Below are positions 9,589-20,135 of a stretch of DNA of 64,000 nucleotides, in pieces. The first letter of the stretch is position 1. Every line of letters begins with the position of its first letter. The notes below the pieces were generated by a model that was given only the letters and a program-made list of their open reading frames with translations, made no database searches and was not told the DNA's origin. The position numbers were made by a program, and so were the translations under genes. Origin of the DNA: Chloroflexota bacterium (GTDB taxonomy: Bacteria > Chloroflexota > Anaerolineae > Anaerolineales > UBA4823); the NCBI GenBank assembly GCA_029782365.1, contig JAKOUW010000096.1, forward strand, positions 186,001 through 250,000. Direction: 5' to 3'.

Positions 9589-11502
9589 ATGCCTAATGGT
9601 TTTACAGGACGAGTTTTACATGTAGACTTAACCAATGGCCTAGTAACCGTTGAAGAACCTGCTGAATCATTTTATCGCAAATATATGGGTGGAAGTGCGA
9701 TGGGTTTATATTATATCTTGAAACATATGCCGGCTGGGGCAGAGCCATTGGGGCCGGATAATGTCTTGACTTTATTTACAGGTGTAACCACCGGCGCGCC
9801 AATTTCAGGCCAAAGTCGCATCAATGCGAATGCGAAATCTCCATTGAGCGGCGGTATTGGCGATTCACAGGCCGGAGGTTTTTTTCCCGCAGAGTTAAAA
9901 TTTGCTGGTTTTGATGGGATTGTTATTCGGGGCAAATCATCCAGGCCAGTGTACTTATCAATCTTAAATGGCGAAGCAAAAATCAATGACGCCTCGCATT
10001 TGATGGGCAAAGTCACAGGCGAAGTTGATCGAATTTTGAAGAAGGAAGTTGGTGATGATAAAGCCGAAATAATGCAGTGCGGCATTGCGGCGGAAAACGG
10101 CGTCCTGTTCTCCAGCCTTGTGAACATGTCCAATCGTACGAACGGGCGCACCGGAATGGGTGCTGTCATGGCTTCCAAGAATCTCAAGGCAATTGTAGTT
10201 CGCGGCAAAGCGAAAATTCAAATTGCCGACTCAGCCCTTTTGGCTTCCATCAACAAAGAAGGTCCGAGAATGATGCCAAATAATCCAGATATGGATGGTC
10301 TGGCAAAACACGGTACGGCCAGCGTGGTCATGCCTCAAAACCTTTACGGTACATTGCCAACCAGGAATTATTCTGAAGGCCAGTTTGAACATGCAGAAGA
10401 TATCAGCGGGGAGAAGATGACTGATACTATTCTAAAAGAACGTGATACTTGCTATGCCTGCGTGGTGCGTTGCAAGCGGGTCGTCGAGATAAAGGAGGGA
10501 CCATACAAAGTCGATCCCTTCTATGGAGGCCCAGAATACGAAACAATAGGCACTTTTGGGTCTTATTGTGGTATTAAGGATCTGGCGGCTATCTCGATGG
10601 CAAACCAATTATGTAATATGTATGGTATGGATACCATCGCAACAGGCGCAACGATCGCCTTCGCAATGGAGTGTTTTGAGAAAGAAATTATCAGCCCATC
10701 CACCACAGGTGGAATTGAACTGCGATTTGGCAATGCAGATGCCATGCTCGAGACATTGCAGCAAATTGCCACTGGCAGCACTCCTCTGGGACGTTTGCTC
10801 GGAAAAGGCTCTGCAGTGGCTGCCAAAGAATGGGGCCAAGGCGCAGAAGATTGCCTGATCACAGTCAAAGGATCGGAAGCGCCAGCGCATATGCCGCAGG
10901 CCAAACGCACATTGGGGGTCATTTATGCAGTAAATCCATTTGGCGCTGATCATCAATCCAGTGAGCATGATTGGATGTATGAAGATGGCATGGCGTCCCC
11001 GCTCTATTTGGGCCGCCTCGCGGAACTCGACTTAAAAGATCCTCAGCCCGCCGGATCACTCACCTCGGAAAAAATTCGTTTTGCTGCATATACCCAAATT
11101 TTTTACTCCATTCTGGACACGATTGAATTGTGTCAATTTGTTTGGGGCCCTGCATGGACTCTATATGGTCCAACGGATGTTGTTAAACTTGTTCAGGCGA
11201 TCACCGGCTGGCAAGTTAGTCTTTACGAGCTAATGAAAGTAGGCGAGCGAAGATTGAATCTGCTAAGGGTTTTTAATGCTCGTGAAGGATTCGACCGCAA
11301 ACAAGATTATTTGCCTAAGAAATTCTTTAAGCCCCTCAAAGGAACTGGTCCGACTGCAGGATTTGCAATTGATGTGAATGAATTTGAACAAAGCCTGGAT
11401 ACATATTATTCTATCGTTGGATGGAACAACCAGGGTTTGCCAACCAAATCGAAAATGATTGAGCTAGGTATTGATTGGGCCGGCGATTATTTGCCAGCAT
11501 AA
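9589..11502 (+). CDS. aor: Aldehyde ferredoxin oxidoreductase (tungsten/molybdopterin)
   Basis: A 637-residue member of the AOR family, cytoplasmic, oxidising aldehydes to carboxylates with ferredoxin as electron acceptor. The N-terminal domain carries YMGGSAMGLYYIL, the GVTTGAPISGQSRINANAKSPL region and the conserved FAGFDGIVIRGKS, which shape the bis-tungstopterin site. The [4Fe-4S] ligands are seen as C-x2-C-x3-C (CYACVVRC), with a fourth Cys in DTIELCQF near the C-terminus. Start ATG follows AAAGGAAGGG. It lies after the saccharopine-dehydrogenase-like gene and 30 bp before another aminotransferase. Aldehydes from amine transamination are therefore plausible substrates, making reduced ferredoxin. 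Metal identity (W or Mo) is inferred from the family. Confidence 0.93.
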   Translation: MPNGFTGRVLHVDLTNGLVTVEEPAESFYRKYMGGSAMGLYYILKHMPAGAEPLGPDNVLTLFTGVTTGAPISGQSRINANAKSPLSGGIGDSQAGGFFPAELKFAGFDGIVIRGKSSRPVYLSILNGEAKINDASHLMGKVTGEVDRILKKEVGDDKAEIMQCGIAAENGVLFSSLVNMSNRTNGRTGMGAVMASKNLKAIVVRGKAKIQIADSALLASINKEGPRMMPNNPDMDGLAKHGTASVVMPQNLYGTLPTRNYSEGQFEHAEDISGEKMTDTILKERDTCYACVVRCKRVVEIKEGPYKVDPFYGGPEYETIGTFGSYCGIKDLAAISMANQLCNMYGMDTIATGATIAFAMECFEKEIISPSTTGGIELRFGNADAMLETLQQIATGSTPLGRLLGKGSAVAAKEWGQGAEDCLITVKGSEAPAHMPQAKRTLGVIYAVNPFGADHQSSEHDWMYEDGMASPLYLGRLAELDLKDPQPAGSLTSEKIRFAAYTQIFYSILDTIELCQFVWGPAWTLYGPTDVVKLVQAITGWQVSLYELMKVGERRLNLLRVFNAREGFDRKQDYLPKKFFKPLKGTGPTAGFAIDVNEFEQSLDTYYSIVGWNNQGLPTKSKMIELGIDWAGDYLPA

Positions 11503-11532
11503 ATGGAAAAATTCACATTTCAAAGGAGTTCT

Positions 11533-12807
11533 ATGGATTACCAGGATGTGATACCAAACCTCTCTCCCGTTTGGACGCATTACACGCCGATTATTGTGTC
11601 CAGGGCTGAAGGTGCCTACCTTTACGATCAGGATGGCACCGGTTATTTGGATTTCACGAGCGGAATTGGCGTGACGAATACGGGCCACTGCCACCCAAAA
11701 GTAGTTGAAGCTATCCGGGAACAAGCCGGCAAACTATTGCATGGGCAAGCCAATATTGTCATGCATGAACCGATGTTGAACCTCATTCGGGAATTAAAGA
11801 CAATTGTTCCTCCTGAAATAGATGGATTCTTCTTTACCAATTCTGGTGCAGAAGCTGTTGAAGGCGCCATCAAGCTCGCCCGCCAGGCGACGGGCAGGCC
11901 AAATATTGTCGTATTCCAGGGCAGTTTTCATGGTCGAACGATTGGGACAATGTCATTAACTACATCGAAAACGATTTACCGCGTCGGCTACCAGCCTCTT
12001 ATGCCCGGTGTAATGGTAGCTCCTTACCCATATGCATTCCGCTATGGTTGGGATGAGGAAAAAACCAGTCAATGGTGCCTGGAAGAACTCGAACTTCTTT
12101 TTGCCACCCAAACCGCCCCTCAGGAAACTGCAGCTTTACTGATTGAAACAGTTCTCGGTGAAGGTGGATATGTGCCTCCTCCTAAAAGCTTTTTAAAAGG
12201 CTTACGAAAAATATGTGACGATCACGGCATCTTGTTGATTCTCGATGAGATACAATCCGGATTTGGGCGAACCGGAAGGTGGTTTGCATTTGAGAATTAT
12301 GACCTCGTTCCAGATATTATGACCGTAGCAAAAGGCCTGGCGTCCGGCATGCCAATTTCAGGTGTTTTCAGCCGGCTGGAAATCATGAAAAAATGGATAC
12401 CCGGCTCCCACGGTGGAACATATGGCGGAAATGCCGTGGCTGCTGCCGCAGCCGTTGCATCCATCCAGGCGATTCGCGAGGAAAATATGCTCCAAAATTG
12501 TCGAACACGCGGCCAGGAGTTAATGATCGGTTTAAGGAATCTTCAGGAGGAATTTCCAAACATTGCAGATGTGCGTGGGTTAGGACTAATGGTAGGGTGT
12601 GAGTTGAGAAATCCGGGAACAAATAAACCAGATAAAGGATTAGCAAAAGGATTGATACACTCGAGTTTCGATCGAAAACTCCTACTTTTGACCTGCGGGC
12701 CATGGGACAATACAGTCCGATGGATTCCACCTCTAAATGTTACGCAGTCACAAATTCAAGAGGCATTGAACATTTTCAAAGATTCATTAATTGAAGTGAC
12801 GAAGTGA
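11533..12807 (+). CDS. 4-aminobutyrate aminotransferase-like class-III aminotransferase
   Basis: About 424 residues from the ATG at 11533, chosen because AAAGGAG sits 6 nt upstream; the in-frame ATG at 11503 directly abuts the previous stop. Fold-type I signatures: NSGAEAVEGAIKLARQATGR, FHGRTIGTMSLT, LLILDEIQSGFGRTGRWFA, and Schiff-base Lys267 in TVAKGLASGMP. HGGTYGGN is typical of the GABA/ornithine group. It would convert GABA (or 5-aminovalerate) to succinate (or glutarate) semialdehyde, the logical step after putrescine is oxidised to 4-aminobutanal and GABA. It is the last gene of the operon, followed by a terminator. Substrate is an inference. Confidence 0.9.
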   Translation: MDYQDVIPNLSPVWTHYTPIIVSRAEGAYLYDQDGTGYLDFTSGIGVTNTGHCHPKVVEAIREQAGKLLHGQANIVMHEPMLNLIRELKTIVPPEIDGFFFTNSGAEAVEGAIKLARQATGRPNIVVFQGSFHGRTIGTMSLTTSKTIYRVGYQPLMPGVMVAPYPYAFRYGWDEEKTSQWCLEELELLFATQTAPQETAALLIETVLGEGGYVPPPKSFLKGLRKICDDHGILLILDEIQSGFGRTGRWFAFENYDLVPDIMTVAKGLASGMPISGVFSRLEIMKKWIPGSHGGTYGGNAVAAAAAVASIQAIREENMLQNCRTRGQELMIGLRNLQEEFPNIADVRGLGLMVGCELRNPGTNKPDKGLAKGLIHSSFDRKLLLLTCGPWDNTVRWIPPLNVTQSQIQEALNIFKDSLIEVTK

Positions 12808-12863
12808 TCTTTTCCTTCCTGACAGGCGATTAACCGAATCGCATCTTTACCAACTTTGTCGAA

Positions 12864-12896
12864 AAAACCGCAGAAATATCTCGGCGGTTTTTTTTT
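12864..12896 (+). terminator. Rho-independent terminator of the amine operon
   Basis: AAAACCGC pairs with GCGGTTTT across a 12-nt loop, followed directly by a T-tract. It lies 56 nt after the last aminotransferase stop and ahead of ligA, so it closes the catabolic transcription unit. Confidence 0.85.
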
Positions 12897-12906
12897 ATGT
12901 ATATAA

Positions 12907-14985
<2,079 letters not shown>

Positions 14986-14996
14986 CTTAAGGAAAT

Positions 14997-16220
14997 ATGG
15001 AATCGAAGAGTTTCAATGACGCTATATACCGTAGAATTCTGGCAATGAGCCAGCGTGTTCAGGAGGCGCAGGAAGCCGATTTGTATTATTACAATCAAGC
15101 AGTCTCTGAATTACGTGGAGGGGCCAGGGTGTTAGTTCAGGGCCGTGAGATGGGAATGTTTGCCTCTTATAGCTACCTGGGTCTGGTGGGACATCCACGC
15201 ATCAATGCCGCTGCTAAAGCGGCCATTGATAGATTTGGCACAGGTACTCACGGGGTAAGGACGCTTGCAGGCACTTTGACAATTCACAGGCAGTTGGAAG
15301 AAAGAATTGCCCAGTTTAAACAAACCGAAGCCGCTGTAACATTTACTTCAGGATATGTCACGAACCTGACAGTTGTATCAACTATGGTAGGTCGAGAAGA
15401 TTACGTTCTTTCTGACAAATTAAATCATGCCAGTATTGTTGATGGATGTTTAATGTCAGGAGCAAAATTCTTGCGATTTCGCCATAATGACATGGAAGCC
15501 CTTGAAACCCGGCTTCAACAAATTCCTGATGGATCCGCCAAATTGGTGGTCGCCGATGCAGTGTTTAGTATGGATGGGGATATTATTGACCTTCCCAAAA
15601 TGGTAGGGTTGTGCCGAAAATATAATGCCTGGTTGATGATCGATGAGGCTCATTCGGTTGGTGTACTGGGTAAGTTCGGACGAGGTATTGAAGAGCATTT
15701 CGGTTTAGAAGGTAGTGTTGATATTAAAATGGGCACCTTGAGCAAAACTATTCCCTCTGTTGGGGGCTATGTGGCCGGCAATCGCGATCTGGTTGAATAT
15801 TTGCGCCATGCCAGCCGCGCTTATATTTTTTCAGCCGCATTGCCTCCCGCTCAGGCCGCAGCAGCATGCGAAGCTTTCCAGGTGATTCTGGATGAGCCAT
15901 GGCGTATCCAAAAATTGCGCCACAATGCAGATCTATTTATTTCCGGTTTAAAACAGCGCGGCTTTGATACAATGTTAACCGAAACTGCGATTGTGCCAGT
16001 TTTGTGTGGCGAGGATGAGACTGCTTACCAGGTGACTCAGTACGCCCAGAAAAATGATGTCTTTGTCCTTCCAGTTGTTTCACCTGCTGTACCTGTTGGT
16101 CTGGCGCGGTTGCGCGCCACTGTTACCGCCGCCCACGAACCTGAAGAGATAGAGCATGCTATGAATATTATTGAAAAGGCCGGGCGCTCAGTTGGGATAA
16201 TATCCAGCAATAATGATTGA
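14997..16220 (+). CDS. Alpha-oxoamine synthase (KBL/BioF/SPT family)
   Basis: A 407-residue PLP enzyme of the group that condenses an amino acid with an acyl-CoA: 2-amino-3-ketobutyrate CoA ligase, 8-amino-7-oxononanoate synthase and serine palmitoyltransferase. Visible motifs: ASYSYLGLVGHP, FGTGTHGVRTLAGT, DKLNHASIVDG, the cofactor Asp-Glu-Ala-His in MIDEAHSVGVLG, and Schiff-base lysine in GTLSKTIPSVGG. No biotin or threonine-degradation genes are nearby, so the substrate cannot be chosen; a sphingolipid-like or secondary function is possible. It follows ligA by 11 bp and its end overlaps the next gene by 8 bp, indicating co-transcription. Confidence 0.88.
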   Translation: MESKSFNDAIYRRILAMSQRVQEAQEADLYYYNQAVSELRGGARVLVQGREMGMFASYSYLGLVGHPRINAAAKAAIDRFGTGTHGVRTLAGTLTIHRQLEERIAQFKQTEAAVTFTSGYVTNLTVVSTMVGREDYVLSDKLNHASIVDGCLMSGAKFLRFRHNDMEALETRLQQIPDGSAKLVVADAVFSMDGDIIDLPKMVGLCRKYNAWLMIDEAHSVGVLGKFGRGIEEHFGLEGSVDIKMGTLSKTIPSVGGYVAGNRDLVEYLRHASRAYIFSAALPPAQAAAACEAFQVILDEPWRIQKLRHNADLFISGLKQRGFDTMLTETAIVPVLCGEDETAYQVTQYAQKNDVFVLPVVSPAVPVGLARLRATVTAAHEPEEIEHAMNIIEKAGRSVGIISSNND

Positions 16221-17391
16221 TTTAATTCTCTTGCCAGGTAAAGAGAAATCGCTTCAACGTTTTCATCCCTGGATTTACTCCGGGGCAGTTAGCTCTGTCA
16301 ATGGCCAGGCCGAAAACGGAGAAACAATTCGTGTAATAAATTCATCGGGTGATTTCTTGGCATGGGCTGCTTACAGCCATTTATCAAAAATTCGCGCCAG
16401 GGTTTGGAGCTGGGAAAGGGAAGAATCGATCGATCGAATGTTCTTCCGAGATCGTTTAGCATCCGCTATTGCCTTACGGGCAAATACAGATCTCAGCTGT
16501 GCGGTTCGTTTGGTGTATGCTGAAGCAGATAATATACCGGGTTTGATCATCGACCGCTATGGAGATGCACTGGTAATACAATTCCTTTCAGCAGGCGCCG
16601 AATATTGGCGTCAAACAATTGCTGAGCTAGCAATGGAGCTTACAGGAGCGACTAGGGTTTTTGAACGATCCGATATCGAAGCGCGGCGGCTTGAAGGCCT
16701 TACGGACCGCAGTGGCTTGATCATGGGAGATAACAGCCGATCCACTGTAGAATTTCTTGAAAATGGGGCAAAATTTGAGGTCGATATCATTGCAGGTCAA
16801 AAAACTGGTTTTTATCTCGACCAATCCAAAAACCGATTGATCATGCGAGGTTATTCCTCCGGCTGTGATGCATTGGATTGCTTTTGTTATACTGGCGGAT
16901 TTACGGTAAATTTGCTTATGGGAGGGGCGCAGTCTGTGCTGGCAGTTGATTCATCAGCCAATGCTTTAGCCCAAGCTCAAAAGCACGTTTGTATGAATTA
17001 TCTCGACCCCTCAATTGTGGAATTCAAGGAGGCCGATGTTTTTCGGTTCTTAAGAGAATTGCGCGACCGAAATCGCTCGTTCGATTTGATTATTTTAGAC
17101 CCACCAAAATTTGCTTATCACACATCTCAAATTGAACGGGCGGCGCGCGCCTATAAAGATATTAATCTTCTTGCTTTCAAGTTATTGCGTCCCGGCGGGA
17201 AGCTGGCAACCTTTTCGTGTTCTGGTGCAGTTGATGAGGCTTTATTTCAGAAAATAGTGGCTGGAGCAGCCGTAGATGCCAGGGTCCATGCACAAATTGT
17301 CGAGCATTTTCACCAAGCTCAAGACCACCCGATTGCGTTGGCCTATCCTGAATCCGCTTATCTAAAAGGTTTATTAGTGAAGGTTGTTTAA
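16213..17391 (+). CDS. Class I rRNA large-subunit methyltransferase, RlmI-like
   Basis: SAM-dependent RNA cytosine-C5 methyltransferase family, 392 residues. It has an N-terminal PUA-type RNA-binding domain (LPGKEKSLQRFHPWIYSGAV) and a central domain with GLIIDRYGDALVIQ. The Rossmann methyltransferase follows: GQKTGFYLDQSKNR, then ALDCFCYTGGFTVNLLMGGA for SAM binding, then LIILDPPKFA as the catalytic PP motif and ATFSCSG. This arrangement matches RlmI (m5C1962 of 23S rRNA in E. coli). It overlaps the preceding gene by 8 bp and converges with tatA one base beyond its stop. Exact target is inferred from the family. Confidence 0.88.
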   Translation: MIDLILLPGKEKSLQRFHPWIYSGAVSSVNGQAENGETIRVINSSGDFLAWAAYSHLSKIRARVWSWEREESIDRMFFRDRLASAIALRANTDLSCAVRLVYAEADNIPGLIIDRYGDALVIQFLSAGAEYWRQTIAELAMELTGATRVFERSDIEARRLEGLTDRSGLIMGDNSRSTVEFLENGAKFEVDIIAGQKTGFYLDQSKNRLIMRGYSSGCDALDCFCYTGGFTVNLLMGGAQSVLAVDSSANALAQAQKHVCMNYLDPSIVEFKEADVFRFLRELRDRNRSFDLIILDPPKFAYHTSQIERAARAYKDINLLAFKLLRPGGKLATFSCSGAVDEALFQKIVAGAAVDARVHAQIVEHFHQAQDHPIALAYPESAYLKGLLVKVV

Positions 17392-17392
17392 A

Positions 17393-17572
17393 TTATTCTT
17401 TCTTTTCCGAATCATCTTTTTTGGCGTCATCATCTCCACGCAGACCTTTTTGGAAATTTCGGATCGCTGAACCAAGCTCACCGCTGATTTTCGAAATCCG
17501 TCCAACGCCAAACAGGAGCACGACGATTATGAAAATAATGATTAATTCCGGTGCACCTAATCTACCAAACAT
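17393..17572 (-). CDS. tatA: Twin-arginine translocase subunit TatA, 59 residues
   Basis: A short gene read by hand on the - strand: ATG at 17572, stop TAA at 17395-17393. The protein begins MFGRLGAPELIIIF. It has one hydrophobic helix (residues about 8-23), then the FGVGRI hinge (the usual FGxxxLP motif here lacks its Pro), an amphipathic helix (SGELGSAIRNFQKGL) and a charged Asp/Lys tail. This is the TatA/TatE layout, the pore component of folded-protein export. AAGGAG lies 7 nt before the ATG. No tatB or tatC is in the window. A terminator hairpin stands immediately upstream, so expression probably depends on read-through from tRNA-Asp or beyond. Confidence 0.88.
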   Translation of the reverse strand: MFGRLGAPELIIIFIIVVLLFGVGRISKISGELGSAIRNFQKGLRGDDDAKKDDSEKKE

Positions 17573-17590
17573 GATTTTCTCCTTATCTAG

Positions 17591-17619
17591 AAAAAAAGAC
17601 CCGGGTTTCCAGGTCTTTT
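17591..17619 (-). terminator. Terminator between tRNA-Asp and tatA
   Basis: On the - strand AAAAGACC pairs with GGTCTTTT (the stem extends inward with a G-U pair), followed by seven T. It sits 8 nt after the tRNA CCA end and 18 nt before the tatA start codon, leaving no room for a separate tatA promoter downstream of it. Confidence 0.75.
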
Positions 17620-17626
17620 AATTTTA

Positions 17627-17703
17627 TGGCGGACCCGACGGGATTCGAACCCGCGATCTCGGCCTTGACAGGGCCGCATGTTTGGCCGCTACACCACGGG
17701 TCC
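17627..17703 (-). tRNA. tRNA-Asp (anticodon GUC)
   Basis: A 77-nt cloverleaf on the - strand, including an encoded CCA. The acceptor stem GGACCCG pairs with CGGGTCC, the anticodon stem is CGGCC/GGCCG around loop CTGTCAA (anticodon GTC), and the T arm contains GGTTCGAATCC. A promoter lies upstream at 17723-17751 and a terminator directly downstream. Confidence 0.97.
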
Positions 17704-17722
17704 TTTTTCGCAAGCGGGTTGT

Positions 17723-17751
17723 AGTTTACTATACATCATAACCGCCGTCAA
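17723..17751 (-). promoter_or_regulatory. Sigma-70-type promoter of tRNA-Asp
   Basis: Reading the - strand, TTGACG (-35) and TAAACT (-10) are separated by 17 nt. The -10 lies 19 nt before the mature tRNA 5' end. Confidence 0.6.
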
Positions 17752-17771
17752 GGTGGACAATCTTAAAATTT

Positions 17772-20105
17772 TTAATTCCCATCGACGGTTATGTCAATCC
17801 AGAATTCTCCATGCCCATTGACCGTGACTAGAGAGTAGGGGAATAATTGATAATGTCCCAACCCATAATCAAAATTTGGATCTTCTGGGTTGGTCATATA
17901 TTGGCGGGATGTGGAAAATATATTGCTTTGCAATTCCAGGTTTGACGATAATTGAATGGCTATGGAATTTTGTCTGATAAAGAGTTGATTTGAAAGCCCC
18001 TGGCTATAAAATTGATTCGACCATCCAGGTGAAAATCGCAACCAGGGATCGATTGTGAGCTGAATTTGAACAATTTGAGGCGTTTGTAAGATGTAGTTGA
18101 TACTTACACCATTTGGCTTCAAAATGTAATCTTTTCGAATTCGCCCATCTGGGTTGGCAAACGAAATTTGTCCTGGCTTCGAATTATTTTGGAATTGAAT
18201 ATTCTTGAAAGACGGTTCAACAATTGATGCACCAAGTGCATCTGGATCGCCATACACTCCCTGTTCGGGTGTCCATCGGAACGCATCGCTGAGGCCGTTC
18301 GCTACCTGATAACTGGGTGCTGCAAATTGATGATAGCCATCTTTCTCTTTAATAAAACCGACCACTAAGGAGCCCCCTTTATTTTGAAAAGCCAGAAAAA
18401 TATTTTGAGAGGCCAGAATACAATCTCCTATGCCATCCCAATCGATATCCTCATCGCAGTTCGTAATCTCACGCGGTGATTCCGCCCAACGAGCGGCGGC
18501 GAATAAATATCCTACTTCGCGCATACTGTATGTGGTCAGCAAATGACGTTTTGGATCTGGGCTGTCCAGCATTTGGAAGAACATCTGCCACTCGGCATCA
18601 GATAAAGGATTAGTTTTAGATGCGAGTGTTTCATCGATGATCTTGCCTACCAATTCCTGAGATGTCAGTCCGTTCTCGAAAGTGATCGGAATTGCTTGTT
18701 GAGGCACATTCGGAAGTCTTATAGTGTCATCGAAACTCGCAGGCATAGTTTGTAGATCATATAATCCGAGAAACCGAATCCAGGGATGATTCTTAACATA
18801 TGAAAATGCTAACTGCGGCTCATCAACATTTCCCCAGGCGCTTTCTCCGAAATCGCCGCCGAGAATGATAAATTGTTGATCACCTTTACCCGCCTGGGAG
18901 AGCAGCAAGCGTTTGACATCCGTCGTTAATCCTTGGGAGTCCAAATCAGGGGGTAATTCGGTTTTTGGTTTATTTGTGATCGAACAAAATACTTTAATGG
19001 AACCCCAGTTACAGATTTTCGCAGCCAGTTGGCTCGAAATGGTTTGTGGAAATATGAATTGGTAGCCGTTAGGAAAATTTAAAGAGCCCGGCCATTCTTG
19101 AGCAGTCCATATTTCGCTTTCACCAAGATTGAATCTCATTCGAACATTTCTATTGTATTCGCTGTTCACTTGATAGACCCAGGTTGGTAAATGGATTGTT
19201 GGATTGCTGGAAAGAGATATTGTGGAAACATCCGGAATAATCGCTAATCCTTGATCTTCTAAGTTTCGGATCGAAGCTGTAAGGCCCATGTAATCTAATG
19301 CACTCAAATTTTGTGGAGTAGCCAAATCCGCCAGCAACACTGGGATTCGCTGATCCTCAGCGGCTTTGAGCAAATGCACGAGTCCATGTCTGGCGCTGTC
19401 AGGCCCAGTGTGAGCACCATCCCAATGTTTCAATGCCTGCGCAGGAGTCAAGCCTGCGAAGGTGTTATAAAAGTAGAGAAGGACTTGAACCGGTGGCGGG
19501 GGAGGGCTGTCCCAATTTACTGCAGTAGATTTATCTATTGAACGTCCAGGTGCAGAGGCAGATTCGTTTACCAAGAAAACTTGAATCTTGTTATGCGGAT
19601 ATGCAGGTTGCAAAAGACTGCAGGCGAAACTCAACACCAGGTTATCTTGCTGGCGATTGCGAATCGCCCACAATCGGAGGTTGTTCTCAATCGCTCCATC
19701 AGAATTAATCACAAAAATTTGGTCGGCCTTATTTATTTCGATCAGAGAATCCCAGTTAAAATCTGCGTCAACTCCAATCAACCCTGGAATTTGCTTTGCG
19801 CCGCCTGGCTGGGAATCAATTGCAACGAGGACCTTTGAATCAGGTTGTACCTGCATCGAGAATATATCCAGGCGTATCTGGCAATTGTTTTCAGACCTGC
19901 GAAAATACACTGCAGCTAAGTCACCAGAATCATTCTTAGTATCAACCGGGTCTATAAGACGTAGATCGGCATATTTCCATGACGAGGTTAGTGGCAGAGG
20001 TTGAAGCGATGCCTTTACCTCACAGCCAGTTGATAAGAAAGCTGTTGTGAAGATAATCAAGAACCAATTGTAGACAGGCCAATTTCGTGATAGACTACTC
20101 AACAC
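17772..20105 (-). CDS. Large lipoprotein of unknown function
   Basis: About 777 residues from a GTG at 20105. The frame opens at a TTG at 20120, but that TTG overlaps a TATAAT, so the GTG 6 nt after the box fits a leaderless start; the first codons remain uncertain. The N-terminus has a hydrophobic signal and a lipobox (FLSTGC, Cys28 from the GTG). I do not recognise a family with confidence. The middle contains RHGLVHLLKAAEDQRIPVLLADL, an Asp-Ile-Asp-Trp-Asp-Gly-Ile-Gly-Asp stretch (DEDIDWDGIGDC) that resembles a calcium-binding or FG-GAP-type loop, and GVYGDPDALGASIVEP. These vaguely recall surface glycan-acting proteins (polysaccharide deacetylase/GH57-like folds), but no catalytic set can be assigned. 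It is probably exported and membrane-anchored. It lies divergent from ppk2. Confidence 0.75.
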   Translation of the reverse strand: MLSSLSRNWPVYNWFLIIFTTAFLSTGCEVKASLQPLPLTSSWKYADLRLIDPVDTKNDSGDLAAVYFRRSENNCQIRLDIFSMQVQPDSKVLVAIDSQPGGAKQIPGLIGVDADFNWDSLIEINKADQIFVINSDGAIENNLRLWAIRNRQQDNLVLSFACSLLQPAYPHNKIQVFLVNESASAPGRSIDKSTAVNWDSPPPPPVQVLLYFYNTFAGLTPAQALKHWDGAHTGPDSARHGLVHLLKAAEDQRIPVLLADLATPQNLSALDYMGLTASIRNLEDQGLAIIPDVSTISLSSNPTIHLPTWVYQVNSEYNRNVRMRFNLGESEIWTAQEWPGSLNFPNGYQFIFPQTISSQLAAKICNWGSIKVFCSITNKPKTELPPDLDSQGLTTDVKRLLLSQAGKGDQQFIILGGDFGESAWGNVDEPQLAFSYVKNHPWIRFLGLYDLQTMPASFDDTIRLPNVPQQAIPITFENGLTSQELVGKIIDETLASKTNPLSDAEWQMFFQMLDSPDPKRHLLTTYSMREVGYLFAAARWAESPREITNCDEDIDWDGIGDCILASQNIFLAFQNKGGSLVVGFIKEKDGYHQFAAPSYQVANGLSDAFRWTPEQGVYGDPDALGASIVEPSFKNIQFQNNSKPGQISFANPDGRIRKDYILKPNGVSINYILQTPQIVQIQLTIDPWLRFSPGWSNQFYSQGLSNQLFIRQNSIAIQLSSNLELQSNIFSTSRQYMTNPEDPNFDYGLGHYQLFPYSLVTVNGHGEFWIDITVDGN

Positions 20106-20111
20106 AGGCCG

Positions 20112-20117
20112 ATTATA
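20112..20117 (-). promoter_or_regulatory. -10 box of the lipoprotein gene
   Basis: TATAAT on the - strand, 6 nt upstream of an in-frame GTG. It lies in the short divergent gap with ppk2, whose ATG is 18 bp away on the other strand. Confidence 0.45.
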
Positions 20118-20135
20118 CAACTACTGGAGGTTTCA

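Noticed and set aside
9711..10208. 165-codon open frame on the - strand inside the AOR gene
   Set aside because: It lies wholly antisense to a strongly conserved gene and shows no motif or ribosome site of its own.
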